Of a stretch of DNA of 50,541 nucleotides, positions 8,712 to 17,864 are shown piece by piece. The DNA is from Magnetospirillum sp. UT-4 (lineage in GTDB: Bacteria > Pseudomonadota > Alphaproteobacteria > Rhodospirillales > Magnetospirillaceae), in NCBI RefSeq assembly GCF_902729435.1, contig NZ_CACVCG010000052.1:1-50541 (forward strand), read 5' to 3'. Numbering within the stretch: the first letter of the stretch is position 1; each line of letters starts with the position of its first letter. The position numbers and the translations under genes are program-made. Below the pieces are notes generated by a model that was given only the letters and a program-made list of their open reading frames with translations, did no database searches and was not told where the DNA came from.

Positions 8712-9380
8712 CTATCGCCCCGCCCCCACCGCCTCGATCAGGTCGGCGAAGCTGTCGATGACCAAATCGGCGCCGAGGTCGCGGGCCGGCACCTTGGTGT
8801 AGCCGAAGCTGACCAGGATGCAGCGCACATGGGCGCCCTTGGCGGCCAGCACGTCGTTGATGGAATCGCCCACATAGACGGCGTCGTCGTGGTGGACGCC
8901 CAGGCGGTCGAGGACCAGGTTGACGTGGGCGGGGTCGGGCTTGTGCACCGGGGTGTCGTCGCCGCCCACCACCACCGCGAAATATTGTTCCAGGTCGAGG
9001 GCGCGCAGGATCTCGCGCGTCGCCGAGCTGACCTTGTTGGTGCAGATGGCCAGGGTCAGGCCCTTGGCCTTGAGCACCTTCAGGGTTTCCACCACGCCCT
9101 CGAAGGGGCGGGTCAGGCGGGTGGCGTTGGGCTCGTAATGGGCGACGAAGCGGCGCACCAGCTCGGCCGGGTCGCCCTGGGGCATGCCGCCGCGCGCGGT
9201 GAAGGCGCGTTCCACCAGCACGGCCACGCCGTTGCCGACCATCGGCCCGACATCGGCCTCGGTCAGGGGCTCGCGGCCTTCCTCGGCCAGCAGGGCGTTC
9301 ACCGCCCAGGCAAGGTCGGGCACGCTGTGGATGAGGGTTCCGTCGAGGTCGAAGATGATGGCGCTGAACCGTCGAGACAT
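8712..9380 (-). CDS. gph: Phosphoglycolate phosphatase, HAD family
   Basis: This 222-residue HAD hydrolase probably dephosphorylates 2-phosphoglycolate. The motifs are I FDLDGTL (nucleophile Asp11, acid Asp13), II ICTNK, III with Lys in VHKPDP, and IV GDSINDV. The cap domain between motifs I and II has the length seen in Gph. Other HAD substrates cannot be excluded. Start: ATG 9380 gives MSRRFSAII. A GTG at 9392 would add four residues, and neither has a strong ribosome binding site. It is transcribed away from glmU. Confidence 0.85.
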   Translation of the reverse strand: MSRRFSAIIFDLDGTLIHSVPDLAWAVNALLAEEGREPLTEADVGPMVGNGVAVLVERAFTARGGMPQGDPAELVRRFVAHYEPNATRLTRPFEGVVETLKVLKAKGLTLAICTNKVSSATREILRALDLEQYFAVVVGGDDTPVHKPDPAHVNLVLDRLGVHHDDAVYVGDSINDVLAAKGAHVRCILVSFGYTKVPARDLGADLVIDSFADLIEAVGAGR

Positions 9381-9583
9381 GATGCAATCCACTGACGAAG
9401 GTATGGGGGCGCATCATGCCCGCTTCTCGGCGCCTTGAAAACTACGCCCCAAGGGCGGTCGGACACCCCTTCCGGCGGGTAGCCGGCCTGTAACCTTCGG
9501 CAACAAAGATTGACTGGCGACCACCGTTCCTTTGTGGCACCTTGCCGCTTCAACCGCAACAGATTGGGTATCCCGGTCGGGTC

Positions 9584-10918
9584 ATGGACAGACCTCAACT
9601 CGCCGTCATCGTGCTCGCCGCCGGCCTGGGCACGCGCATGAAGTCCGACCTGCCCAAGGTCATGCACCCCCTGGCCGGGCGCCCCATGATCCAGCACCTG
9701 ATGGCCACCATCGGCGGCCTGTCGCCGGACCGGGTGGTGGTGGTGGTCGGCCCCGGCATGGACGACGTCGCCGCCGCCGCCGCCCCGGCCGAGACCGTGG
9801 TGCAGGCCGACCGCCTCGGCACCGGCCACGCGGTGGCGCAGGCCCGCCATCTGCTGGCCGACTTCACCGGCGACGTGCTGGTGGTGTTCGGCGACACCCC
9901 GCTGATCACCGCCGAGACCCTGGAACGCATGCTGGCCGAGCGGCGCGGGCCGAAGAACCCGGCGGTGGTGGTGCTGGGCTTCAAGCCCGCCGATCCCGCC
10001 CATTACGGCCGTCTGGTGGTGGGCGCCGAGGGGCTGAAGGCGATCGTCGAGTGGAAGGACGCCAGCCCCGACCAGCGCGCCATCCCGTTGTGCAATTCCG
10101 GCGTCATGGCGGTGGACGGCAAGCGGCTGTGGCCGCTGGTCGGCCGCCTCGCCAACGACAACGCCAAGGGCGAATACTACCTCACCGACCTGGTGGCGCT
10201 GGCCCGTGGTGACGGCGCCAATTGCTCCTTCGTGCTGGGCGAGGCCGAGGAGCTGCTGGGGGTCAATTCCCGCGTCGAGCTGGCCGCCGCCGAGACCATC
10301 GTGCAGCGCCGCCTGCGCCTGTCGGCCATGGAGAACGGCGCCACCCTGATCGATCCCGAAACCGTGTGGTTCGCCTGGGACACCCGGCTGGGCCGCGACG
10401 TGGTGGTATGGCCGCACGTGGTGTTCGGCCCCGGCGTGGTGGTCGGCGACCGCGTGGCGGTGAAGGGCTTCTGCCATTTCGAGAGCTGCCGTATCGCCGA
10501 CGGCGTCGAGATCGGCCCCTATGCCCGCCTGCGCCCGGGCGCCGAGATCGGCGAGAATGCCCATATCGGCAACTTCGTCGAGGTCAAGAAGTCGGTGGTC
10601 GAGAAGGGCGCCAAGGTCAACCACCTGACCTATGTGGGCGACGCCCGCATCGGCGCCGGGGCCAATATCGGCGCCGGCACCATCACCTGCAATTACGACG
10701 GCTTCTCCAAGTCCCTCACCGACATCGGCGCCGGCGCCTTCATCGGCTCCAACACCTCGCTGGTGGCGCCGGTCAAGATCGGCGACGGCGCCATCATCGG
10801 CGCCGGCTCGGTGATCACCAAGGACGTGTCGCCCGGCGCCCTGGCGGTGGAGCGGGCCAACCAGATGGAACTGCCCGGCTGGGCCGAGCGCTTCCGCGCG
10901 TCGAAGCGCAAAGGCTAG
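9584..10918 (+). CDS. glmU: Bifunctional GlcNAc-1-P uridyltransferase / GlcN-1-P acetyltransferase
   Basis: This 444-residue enzyme makes UDP-GlcNAc for peptidoglycan and lipid A. The N-terminal pyrophosphorylase has LAAGLGTRM (11-19) and the catalytic Lys in LPKVMHP. The C-terminal half is a left-handed beta-helix of hexapeptide repeats ending in the acetyltransferase site (KKSVV, NHLTYVGDA, ITCNYDG). Length is normal. ATG 9584 begins MDRPQLAV. Upstream reading in frame lacks a ribosome binding site. It is followed 18 bases later by glmS, so the two form an operon supplying and using GlcN-6-P. Confidence 0.96.
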   Translation: MDRPQLAVIVLAAGLGTRMKSDLPKVMHPLAGRPMIQHLMATIGGLSPDRVVVVVGPGMDDVAAAAAPAETVVQADRLGTGHAVAQARHLLADFTGDVLVVFGDTPLITAETLERMLAERRGPKNPAVVVLGFKPADPAHYGRLVVGAEGLKAIVEWKDASPDQRAIPLCNSGVMAVDGKRLWPLVGRLANDNAKGEYYLTDLVALARGDGANCSFVLGEAEELLGVNSRVELAAAETIVQRRLRLSAMENGATLIDPETVWFAWDTRLGRDVVVWPHVVFGPGVVVGDRVAVKGFCHFESCRIADGVEIGPYARLRPGAEIGENAHIGNFVEVKKSVVEKGAKVNHLTYVGDARIGAGANIGAGTITCNYDGFSKSLTDIGAGAFIGSNTSLVAPVKIGDGAIIGAGSVITKDVSPGALAVERANQMELPGWAERFRASKRKG

Positions 10919-10936
10919 GCGAGGGGAGAGCAGCAC

Positions 10937-12760
<1,824 letters not shown>

Positions 12761-12815
12761 GGGGGCGGTGCTGTAGCACTGCGGCTCTCCGTCGTCGCAT
12801 ACGGAATCCCAAGTG

Positions 12816-13379
12816 ATGCGCCCAGCCCCCTCCTGGCTTAAACCCGCGGTCGATTACGGGCCGCTGGCGGTGTTTCTGGCGACCTATTACCTCGCTGGAC
12901 TCATGCCCGCCACCGCCGCGCTGATGGCCGCGACGGTGGTGGCGCTGGCGGCGTCGTGGTGGGGCGAGCGCCGGGTGCCGGTGATGCCGGTGGTCACGGC
13001 GGCCGTGGTGTTGGTGTTCGGCGGGCTGACGGTGTGGCTCAACGACGAAACCTTCATCAAGCTCAAGCCGACCATCATCTACGGCCTGTTCGCCGCCACG
13101 CTGGCCATCGGTCTGGCGCTCGACAAGCCGCTGCTGAAGGCCGCGCTGGGCGGCGCCCTTCGGATGGACCCGGCCGGCTGGCGGGCGCTGTCGCTGCGCC
13201 TGGCGCTGTTTTTCGCCGCGATGGCTCTTGCCAACGAGGTGGTCCGCCGCGTCGCCAGTACGGATGTGTGGGTGCTCTGGAAGGTGCCGGGAAGCATCGT
13301 CGCCACCCTGCTTTTCATGCTCGCCCAAATGTCCCTGGTCCAACGCCATCGGGTCGGGGAGCCCCCTGCCGGGGATTGA
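12816..13379 (+). CDS. yciB: YciB/IspZ-family inner membrane protein
   Basis: This is a 187-residue polytopic membrane protein with five to six hydrophobic helices. It matches the YciB (intracellular septation protein A) family, with DYGPLAVFLATYY near the N-terminus, LNDETFIKLKPTIIYGLFA in the centre and MALANEVVRR toward the end. E. coli YciB affects envelope integrity and septal synthesis, but its exact role is unsettled. The start is ATG 12816, with a GTG immediately before it as an alternative. It lies 55 bases after glmS on the same strand and may share its transcript. Confidence 0.85.
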   Translation: MRPAPSWLKPAVDYGPLAVFLATYYLAGLMPATAALMAATVVALAASWWGERRVPVMPVVTAAVVLVFGGLTVWLNDETFIKLKPTIIYGLFAATLAIGLALDKPLLKAALGGALRMDPAGWRALSLRLALFFAAMALANEVVRRVASTDVWVLWKVPGSIVATLLFMLAQMSLVQRHRVGEPPAGD

Positions 13380-13510
13380 CCAGGCCGGCGCCATGTCCTG
13401 TCACCGGCGGGCAGGTGCCTTGGCCTGCCGACGGCGGTTGTGGATTGAAAGCCACGAAGAGTTGTGTGATACTGTGAGGCATTCTGTGATGGTTATCGCA
13501 GGTGCCGGAC

Positions 13511-14287
13511 ATGACCATTCCTTCGTATCCTCGTGCGCCGATGCGCAAAGATTCCGCGAACAGCCAAGCCATCTTCCAGGTTCAGGAGCGGCTCAACGCT
13601 CTGGGCTGCGGCCCGATCGCCACCGATGGGAACTTCGGCGACGAAACCGAGGCGGCGGTCCGTCTGTTCCAATCCCGTTTCGCCGACCGCGCCGGCCAAC
13701 CGCTGGTGATCGACGGCGTGGTGGGGGCGATCACCTGGGCGGCGCTGTTCGAGGAGGCCCAGCCGGCGGCGCTGCCGCCTGCAGTCTCGCCGTTCCGGTC
13801 CAAGGTCCTGGAGATCGCCGCCTCGCAGGTCGGCGTGCGCGAGCAGCCACCCGGCAGCAACGGCGGGCCGGTGGTCGACCAGTATCTGGCGAGCGTCGGC
13901 CTGGGGACCGGCTATGCCTGGTGTGCTGCCTTCGTCCACTGGTGCTGCGCCGGGGCGGCCCAGGCGGTTCCGTCTGCGGTGGCTCCCATCCGCACCGGGG
14001 GGGTGATGGATCTGTGGCGCATCGCCGGTCAGACCCCCGGCCTGACCATTATTTCCGCAGCCGCCGCGACCGACGATCCGCAATCGGTGCCGCCCGGGGC
14101 GATCTTCATCATCAATACCGGCCACGGCCACGGCCACACCGGCTTCGTCGAGGCGGTGACGGACGGCCGCCTGGCCACCATCGAGGGCAACACCAATGAG
14201 GGCGGCTCGCGCGAGGGGATCGGCGTGTTCCGCCGCAACGCCCGCAAGGTCGCCGGCATCAATGAGGGCTTCATCGTCTTCCCCTGA
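13511..14287 (+). CDS. Peptidoglycan-binding domain + CHAP-type amidase/peptidase
   Basis: This 258-residue protein has two modules. Residues about 20-82 form a PG_binding_1 fold (QERLNALGCGPIATDGNFGDET ... VVGAITW). Residues about 95-258 form a CHAP/NlpC-like cysteine hydrolase with catalytic Cys138 (YAWCAAFVHWC), His209 (GHGHGHTGFVE) and polar Asn in EGNTNEG. Such enzymes cut peptide bonds in peptidoglycan. No signal peptide is visible, which is unusual for a cell-wall enzyme not encoded by a phage. ATG 13511 is preferred (AGG upstream), with a GTG nine bases earlier as the alternative. It is followed 24 bases later by a membrane protein gene of unknown family. Confidence 0.8.
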   Translation: MTIPSYPRAPMRKDSANSQAIFQVQERLNALGCGPIATDGNFGDETEAAVRLFQSRFADRAGQPLVIDGVVGAITWAALFEEAQPAALPPAVSPFRSKVLEIAASQVGVREQPPGSNGGPVVDQYLASVGLGTGYAWCAAFVHWCCAGAAQAVPSAVAPIRTGGVMDLWRIAGQTPGLTIISAAAATDDPQSVPPGAIFIINTGHGHGHTGFVEAVTDGRLATIEGNTNEGGSREGIGVFRRNARKVAGINEGFIVFP

Positions 14288-14311
14288 TCGGGGATTGCAG
14301 GGGAGGGGAGC

Positions 14312-15340
14312 ATGGGATTGCTGGAAGGATTGCTGGCCTTCGCGCTGACCATCCTGGTCTTCGCCAACGTGGTCAGCGCCGCGGTCGAGTTCGTGCAGCG
14401 GGTGGGCAAGGCGCGGGCGCGCGGCTTTCACCGCATGATGCTGGCCTATTGGGGCCGCGACCTGCCCGAGGTGCTGAAGGCCAACGGCGCCGGTCCGGCG
14501 GTGCTCGACGGCCTGAAGACCCAGTCCAAGGCCGACTTCATCGGCGAGATGGTGCGCCATCCGGTCGCCGGGCTGGACAATGCGGTCCTGTGCCGCGGCG
14601 ACACCTGCGACCTGTCCAAGATGGTCGAGAAGCTGGACAGCACCGAGTTCCGCGACCGCCTCAGCACCACCCAGATCGGCGGGCTGATCGCCGCCGACCC
14701 CGCCGCGCCCAAGCTGATGGACGCGCTGGTGAAGCGGTTCGAGGTCATGGGCCGCGCCGCCTCCGAGCAGTTCGCCCGCAACGCCCGCACCCTCAGCATT
14801 CCCATCGGCATCGCCCTGGCCCTCGCCATCAACCTGGACAGCATCCACCTGCTGTCGCGCTACCTGACCGAGGAACCGCTGCGCCAGACCATCATCGCCA
14901 AGTTCCCGGCCGCCCCGGCGGTGGCCGTTCCCGCTCCCGGCGACCCGGCCGTCGATGCCGACGCCTTCAAGGCGATGACCGAGTATGCCCAGCTCCTGCG
15001 CAAGGAAATGGACGGCATGCGCACCCAGGGCTTTCCGGTGGGGTGGGACCAGTATCCCAATTGCTCGGCCAAGGACGGCACCGACAGCCGCTGCGTCAAG
15101 GCCGGGCTGAGGGGCATGGACGGAGTGCTGACGGTGGCCGGGCACGACCACGCCGTCTTCGCCAAATGGGCGGTCGGCGTGCTGATTTCCGGCCTGCTGG
15201 TCGGCCTCGGCGCGCCGTTCTGGTTCGAGGTGGTGCAGCGCCTGATGCAGGCCCGCAGCGGCCTGCGCGCGGTGACGCCGAACACGGCGCAGCAGGGCGG
15301 GACGAATTTGGGCGGGACGAATCCGGGCGCGGCGGGTTAG
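14312..15340 (+). CDS. Unknown three-helix membrane protein, partner of the CHAP gene
   Basis: I do not recognise this 342-residue protein. It has an N-terminal hydrophobic helix (about 3-25), a central one (about 158-180, IPIGIALALAINLDSIHLL) and a third near the C-terminus (about 285-305, VGVLISGLLVGLGAPFWF). A basic soluble stretch lies between the first two helices and a soluble segment with several Cys residues lies between the last two. The C-terminal tail is a Gly/Asn/Thr repeat (GGTNLGGTNPG). A strong GGGGAG precedes ATG 14312. The 24-base gap to the upstream CHAP gene indicates one operon. The TAG stop lies inside the outer arm of a long palindrome. Confidence 0.75.
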   Translation: MGLLEGLLAFALTILVFANVVSAAVEFVQRVGKARARGFHRMMLAYWGRDLPEVLKANGAGPAVLDGLKTQSKADFIGEMVRHPVAGLDNAVLCRGDTCDLSKMVEKLDSTEFRDRLSTTQIGGLIAADPAAPKLMDALVKRFEVMGRAASEQFARNARTLSIPIGIALALAINLDSIHLLSRYLTEEPLRQTIIAKFPAAPAVAVPAPGDPAVDADAFKAMTEYAQLLRKEMDGMRTQGFPVGWDQYPNCSAKDGTDSRCVKAGLRGMDGVLTVAGHDHAVFAKWAVGVLISGLLVGLGAPFWFEVVQRLMQARSGLRAVTPNTAQQGGTNLGGTNPGAAG

Positions 15341-15402
15341 AGCCGGATGCTATCAGGTTGAATCGCGAGGCGATCCAACCTGATAGCTGAATCCGCCTCT
15401 AA
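15337..15402. repeat. Long palindrome, copy 1 of a TTAGAG-ended element
   Basis: Outer arms TTAGAGCCGGAT (15337-15348) and ATCCGCCTCTAA (15391-15402) frame an inner 18-bp stem (15349-15366 with 15370-15387, one mismatch, loop GAG). It contains the stop codon of the upstream gene. It could act as a terminator or a mobile palindrome. The same architecture is repeated immediately downstream. Confidence 0.75.
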
Positions 15403-15411
15403 ATCAATAAA

Positions 15412-15477
15412 TTAGAGTGCGATTCAGACATTAGGTCGGCGCACCCCGTGCGCCGACCTAATGTCATCGCGCTCTAA
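15412..15477. repeat. Long palindrome, copy 2 of a TTAGAG-ended element
   Basis: This has the same 66-base length and plan as copy 1. Outer arms TTAGAGTGCGAT (15412-15423) and ATCGCGCTCTAA (15466-15477) show one mismatch. A three-base bulge precedes a perfect 18-bp inner stem (15427-15444 with 15448-15465) with loop CCC. The inner stem sequence (GACATTAGGTCGGCGCAC) is unrelated to that of copy 1, so plan and ends are shared while cores differ. Confidence 0.75.
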
Positions 15478-15650
15478 CAGGCTGCGGAAAAACCCCTGTT
15501 TTTCTTTCGTCATTCCCGCGAAGGCGGGAATCCATGCCTCAGCACACAATATATTGCGGCCAGAACGCCATATTGCCCCTGCATGGACCCCCGCCTTCGC
15601 GGGGGTGACGGATCAGAGGGTGGCAAGCAGAGTATTTCCGCACCCTGCTA
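15475..15650. mobile_element. MITE-like element with 20-bp imperfect terminal inverted repeats
   Basis: Terminal arms 15475-15494 (TAACAGGCTGCGGAAAAACC) and 15631-15650 (inverse reads TAGCAGGGTGCGGAAATACT) match at 16 of 20 positions. Inside are a second inverted pair (15508-15536 with 15582-15610) of the GCGAAGGCGGG type and an AT-richer centre. No transposase is encoded in the 176 bases. The right arm supplies the TAG stop codon of the aminotransferase gene. Target-site duplications are not obvious. Confidence 0.55.
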
Positions 15651-16847
15651 AGCCCCGCCGCCCTCGGTCAGCACCCGCTCCAGCTCGGCGACGCCCGAGG
15701 GCAGGTCGACTTTGCCGCCGACGGCGTTGATGGACGAGCCGAAGGCGTGCAGGGTGCGGAAGATGGTGTGGGCGCGGCACTGCTCGCCCATCTGGCCGAT
15801 GCGCAGGATGTCGAGGCCGAAGGCGCCCGAGATCTCGACCTTGTAGACCCGCGACATGTAGCGGCGGACCTCCTCGCCCGACACCCCGGCCGGCACCTTG
15901 ATGCCGACCACCGAGGACAGGCGCGCTTCCTCGGGCACCAGCAGGTCAAGGCCCATGGCCTCGATGCCCCGCTGCAGCGCCTGCGAGCACAGCTCGTGGC
16001 GGTGGAAGCGGGCCGGCAGGGTCTCGGTGCAGATCAGCCGCAGTGCCTCGTGCAGGGCCAGGATGCCCGACACCGGCGCGGTGTAGTGGTACGAGTTCTT
16101 GTTCCAGAAGCGGTCGGCCAGGCGGGCGTCCAGGCACCAATGGGCCATGGCGGCGTTGCGCCCCTCGATGCGCTTCCATGCCTCCAGCGAGAACGACAGC
16201 AGCGACACGCCGGGAATCGAGGACAGGCCCTTCTGGCCGCCGGTGATGATGCTATCGACTCCCCAATCGTCCATGTCCATGGGCATGGTCGACAGGGTGC
16301 ACACCGCGTCCACCACCACCAGGCAGCCGTGGGAGCGGGCGATGGCGCAGATTTCCGGCAGGTAGCGGTTCCACACGGTGTTGGAGGTCTCGCCCTGGAC
16401 CAGGGTGACCAGGGCCGGGCGTTCGCGCTTGATGGCGGCCTCGACCTCGTCGGGGGTGGTGGTGCGGGTGCCCGGCACGTCCAGGGTGACCACATCGGCA
16501 CCGCAGCGGTTGGCCATCTCGGCCAGGCGCTGGCTGAAGAAGCCGTTGCAGATGGCCAGCACCTTGGTGCCCGGCTCGACCAGGTTGCAGACCGCCATCT
16601 CCATGGCCGCCGAGGCGGGACCGGCGACGCCCAGGACCTGCGCGTTGCCGGTCTGGAAGACGTAGCGCGCCATCACCTTCACCTGCTCGATGACCCGGTT
16701 CATGGTCTCGCCGAGATGGTTGATGACGATGGAATTGGCGGCGGCGACCCGTGCCGGAATCGGCACCGGCCCGGCGCCCATCATCAACAGGGGCTCCTCG
16801 GGCAGGATGGCATCGAGCGAAACGACGGCGGGCGGGCTGTGGCGCAT
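15648..16847 (-). CDS. Class V aminotransferase (alanine/serine--glyoxylate type)
   Basis: This is a 399-residue PLP enzyme of the small class V group that includes serine-glyoxylate, alanine-glyoxylate and ureidoglycine-glyoxylate aminotransferases. N-terminal MMGAGPVPIPARV, the Asp-containing VVVDAVCTLSTMPMDMDDW and the PLP lysine in GGQKGLSSIPG are visible. Length and motifs fit glyoxylate-using members, but the amino donor cannot be told from sequence. Start ATG 16847 (MRHSPPAVV) is chosen over an upstream TTG. The last codons and stop are supplied by the right arm of a MITE-like element, so the C-terminus may differ from relatives. Confidence 0.85.
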   Translation of the reverse strand: MRHSPPAVVSLDAILPEEPLLMMGAGPVPIPARVAAANSIVINHLGETMNRVIEQVKVMARYVFQTGNAQVLGVAGPASAAMEMAVCNLVEPGTKVLAICNGFFSQRLAEMANRCGADVVTLDVPGTRTTTPDEVEAAIKRERPALVTLVQGETSNTVWNRYLPEICAIARSHGCLVVVDAVCTLSTMPMDMDDWGVDSIITGGQKGLSSIPGVSLLSFSLEAWKRIEGRNAAMAHWCLDARLADRFWNKNSYHYTAPVSGILALHEALRLICTETLPARFHRHELCSQALQRGIEAMGLDLLVPEEARLSSVVGIKVPAGVSGEEVRRYMSRVYKVEISGAFGLDILRIGQMGEQCRAHTIFRTLHAFGSSINAVGGKVDLPSGVAELERVLTEGGGA

Positions 16848-16974
16848 GGGGCCTGACGGGGTTCGGGGTGGGATGAAGGGCGCACACAATAGCGTCGTTG
16901 TTCGCAGATGTCAGCCTGATGACGCGGGATGGGGGGCATGACATTGTTGGGGTGCCGTTCGAGGGGGGATTTCC

Positions 16975-17610
16975 ATGCGTCGCCTGCTGTCGCTGCTCGT
17001 CCTATTGCTGCCGGCCATGGCCCAAGCCCAGGCGCCGGCCCCGCCCGGCCGGTTCGACTATTACGTCCTGGCGCTGTCGTGGTCGCCCAGCTATTGCGCG
17101 TCCAACGCCGGCCGCGACGATGCCGAGCAATGCGCCATGGCGCGGCCCAACGGCTTCGTGGTGCACGGGCTGTGGCCGCAGCACAAGCGGGGCGGCTGGC
17201 CGGCCGCCTGCGCCGCGCCGTCGGCTGTGCCGGGGCCGGTGATGGACTCGATGCTGCCGCTGATGCCGGCGCGCAAGCTGATCCAGCACCAATGGGACAA
17301 GCACGGCACCTGCGACGGCGGCGAGGCCGAGGACTACTTCGCCCGCACCCGCGACGCCCGCGCCCAAGTCAGGGTGCCGGTCTTCCTCGACCGCCCGGCG
17401 GCGCCGGTGACGCTGCCGGTGGCCGAGATCGAACGCCTGTTCGCCGCCGTCAATCCCGGCCTGACCCCCGACGGCATCGCCGTGATCTGCCGCGGCACGA
17501 TGGTCGAGGAGGTGCGGCTGTGCCTGGACAGGGATTTGGGCTTCCGCCGTTGCGGCGGCGGGGTGGCCGATCGCTGCAAGGGCAAGGCGACCTTTCCGCC
17601 GGCACGATAG
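16975..17610 (+). CDS. Secreted ribonuclease T2 family protein
   Basis: This is a 211-residue periplasmic or exported RNase. A signal peptide occupies residues 1-18 with cleavage after AQA. The two active-site segments are present: CAS I FVVHGLWPQ (His64) and CAS II HQWDKHGTC (His105, His110). The usual CAS II Glu between His and Trp is Gln106 here, which may lower activity. Six or more cysteines are placed for disulphides. GAGGGGG precedes ATG 16975. It is monocistronic: the next 250 bases hold repeats. Confidence 0.88.
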   Translation: MRRLLSLLVLLLPAMAQAQAPAPPGRFDYYVLALSWSPSYCASNAGRDDAEQCAMARPNGFVVHGLWPQHKRGGWPAACAAPSAVPGPVMDSMLPLMPARKLIQHQWDKHGTCDGGEAEDYFARTRDARAQVRVPVFLDRPAAPVTLPVAEIERLFAAVNPGLTPDGIAVICRGTMVEEVRLCLDRDLGFRRCGGGVADRCKGKATFPPAR

Positions 17611-17645
17611 GGCCAATTTTAAGCCAGAGCTTCGCCTCATTCGGG

Positions 17646-17751
17646 CCTCATCCTGAGGAGCCGCCGCAGGCGGCGTCTCGAAGGACGAGGCCCGTCGCAG
17701 GTGGCCCGCCCCATCCTTCGAGACGAGCGCTGTGCGCTCTCAGGATGAGGC
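17646..17751. repeat. Dispersed palindromic double repeat
   Basis: There are two hairpin units head to head: CTCATCCTGAGGAG-stem-CGTCTCGAAGGACGAGG (17647-17690) and CATCCTTCGAGACGAG-stem-CTCAGGATGAGG (17712-17750). It is the same family as 5186-5271, 30171-30288 and 34785-34902. The rest of the 254-base gap up to the transporter start holds a decayed CCTTCGCGGGGATGACG fragment and no gene. Confidence 0.75.
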
Positions 17752-17864
17752 TACGGATAGGGAATGGCATGAGTTCCCGCCCGTGCGCCTTCGCGGGGAT
17801 GACGGTCTTCGGTACCCCCTTCGCGGCACTTCCCTGGGTTGGACTCAGACGCCACCTGCGGCCT

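Noticed and set aside
8364-8802. Hidden toxin gene partner for the RelB-like antitoxin
   Set aside because: Frames on both strands around the antitoxin are shadows of it or of gph and show no RelE/ParE-type pattern.
9510-9538. Promoter TTGACT-N17-TGTGGC upstream of glmU
   Set aside because: The -35 is fair but the -10 has almost no match. I would not place a promoter on this alone.
10919-10936. glmS ribozyme
   Set aside because: Only 18 bases separate glmU and glmS, far too short, and the ribozyme is mainly a Gram-positive feature.
13511-15340. Prophage lysis cassette
   Set aside because: The CHAP protein resembles an endolysin, but no capsid, tail, integrase or attachment site is nearby and composition matches the surroundings.
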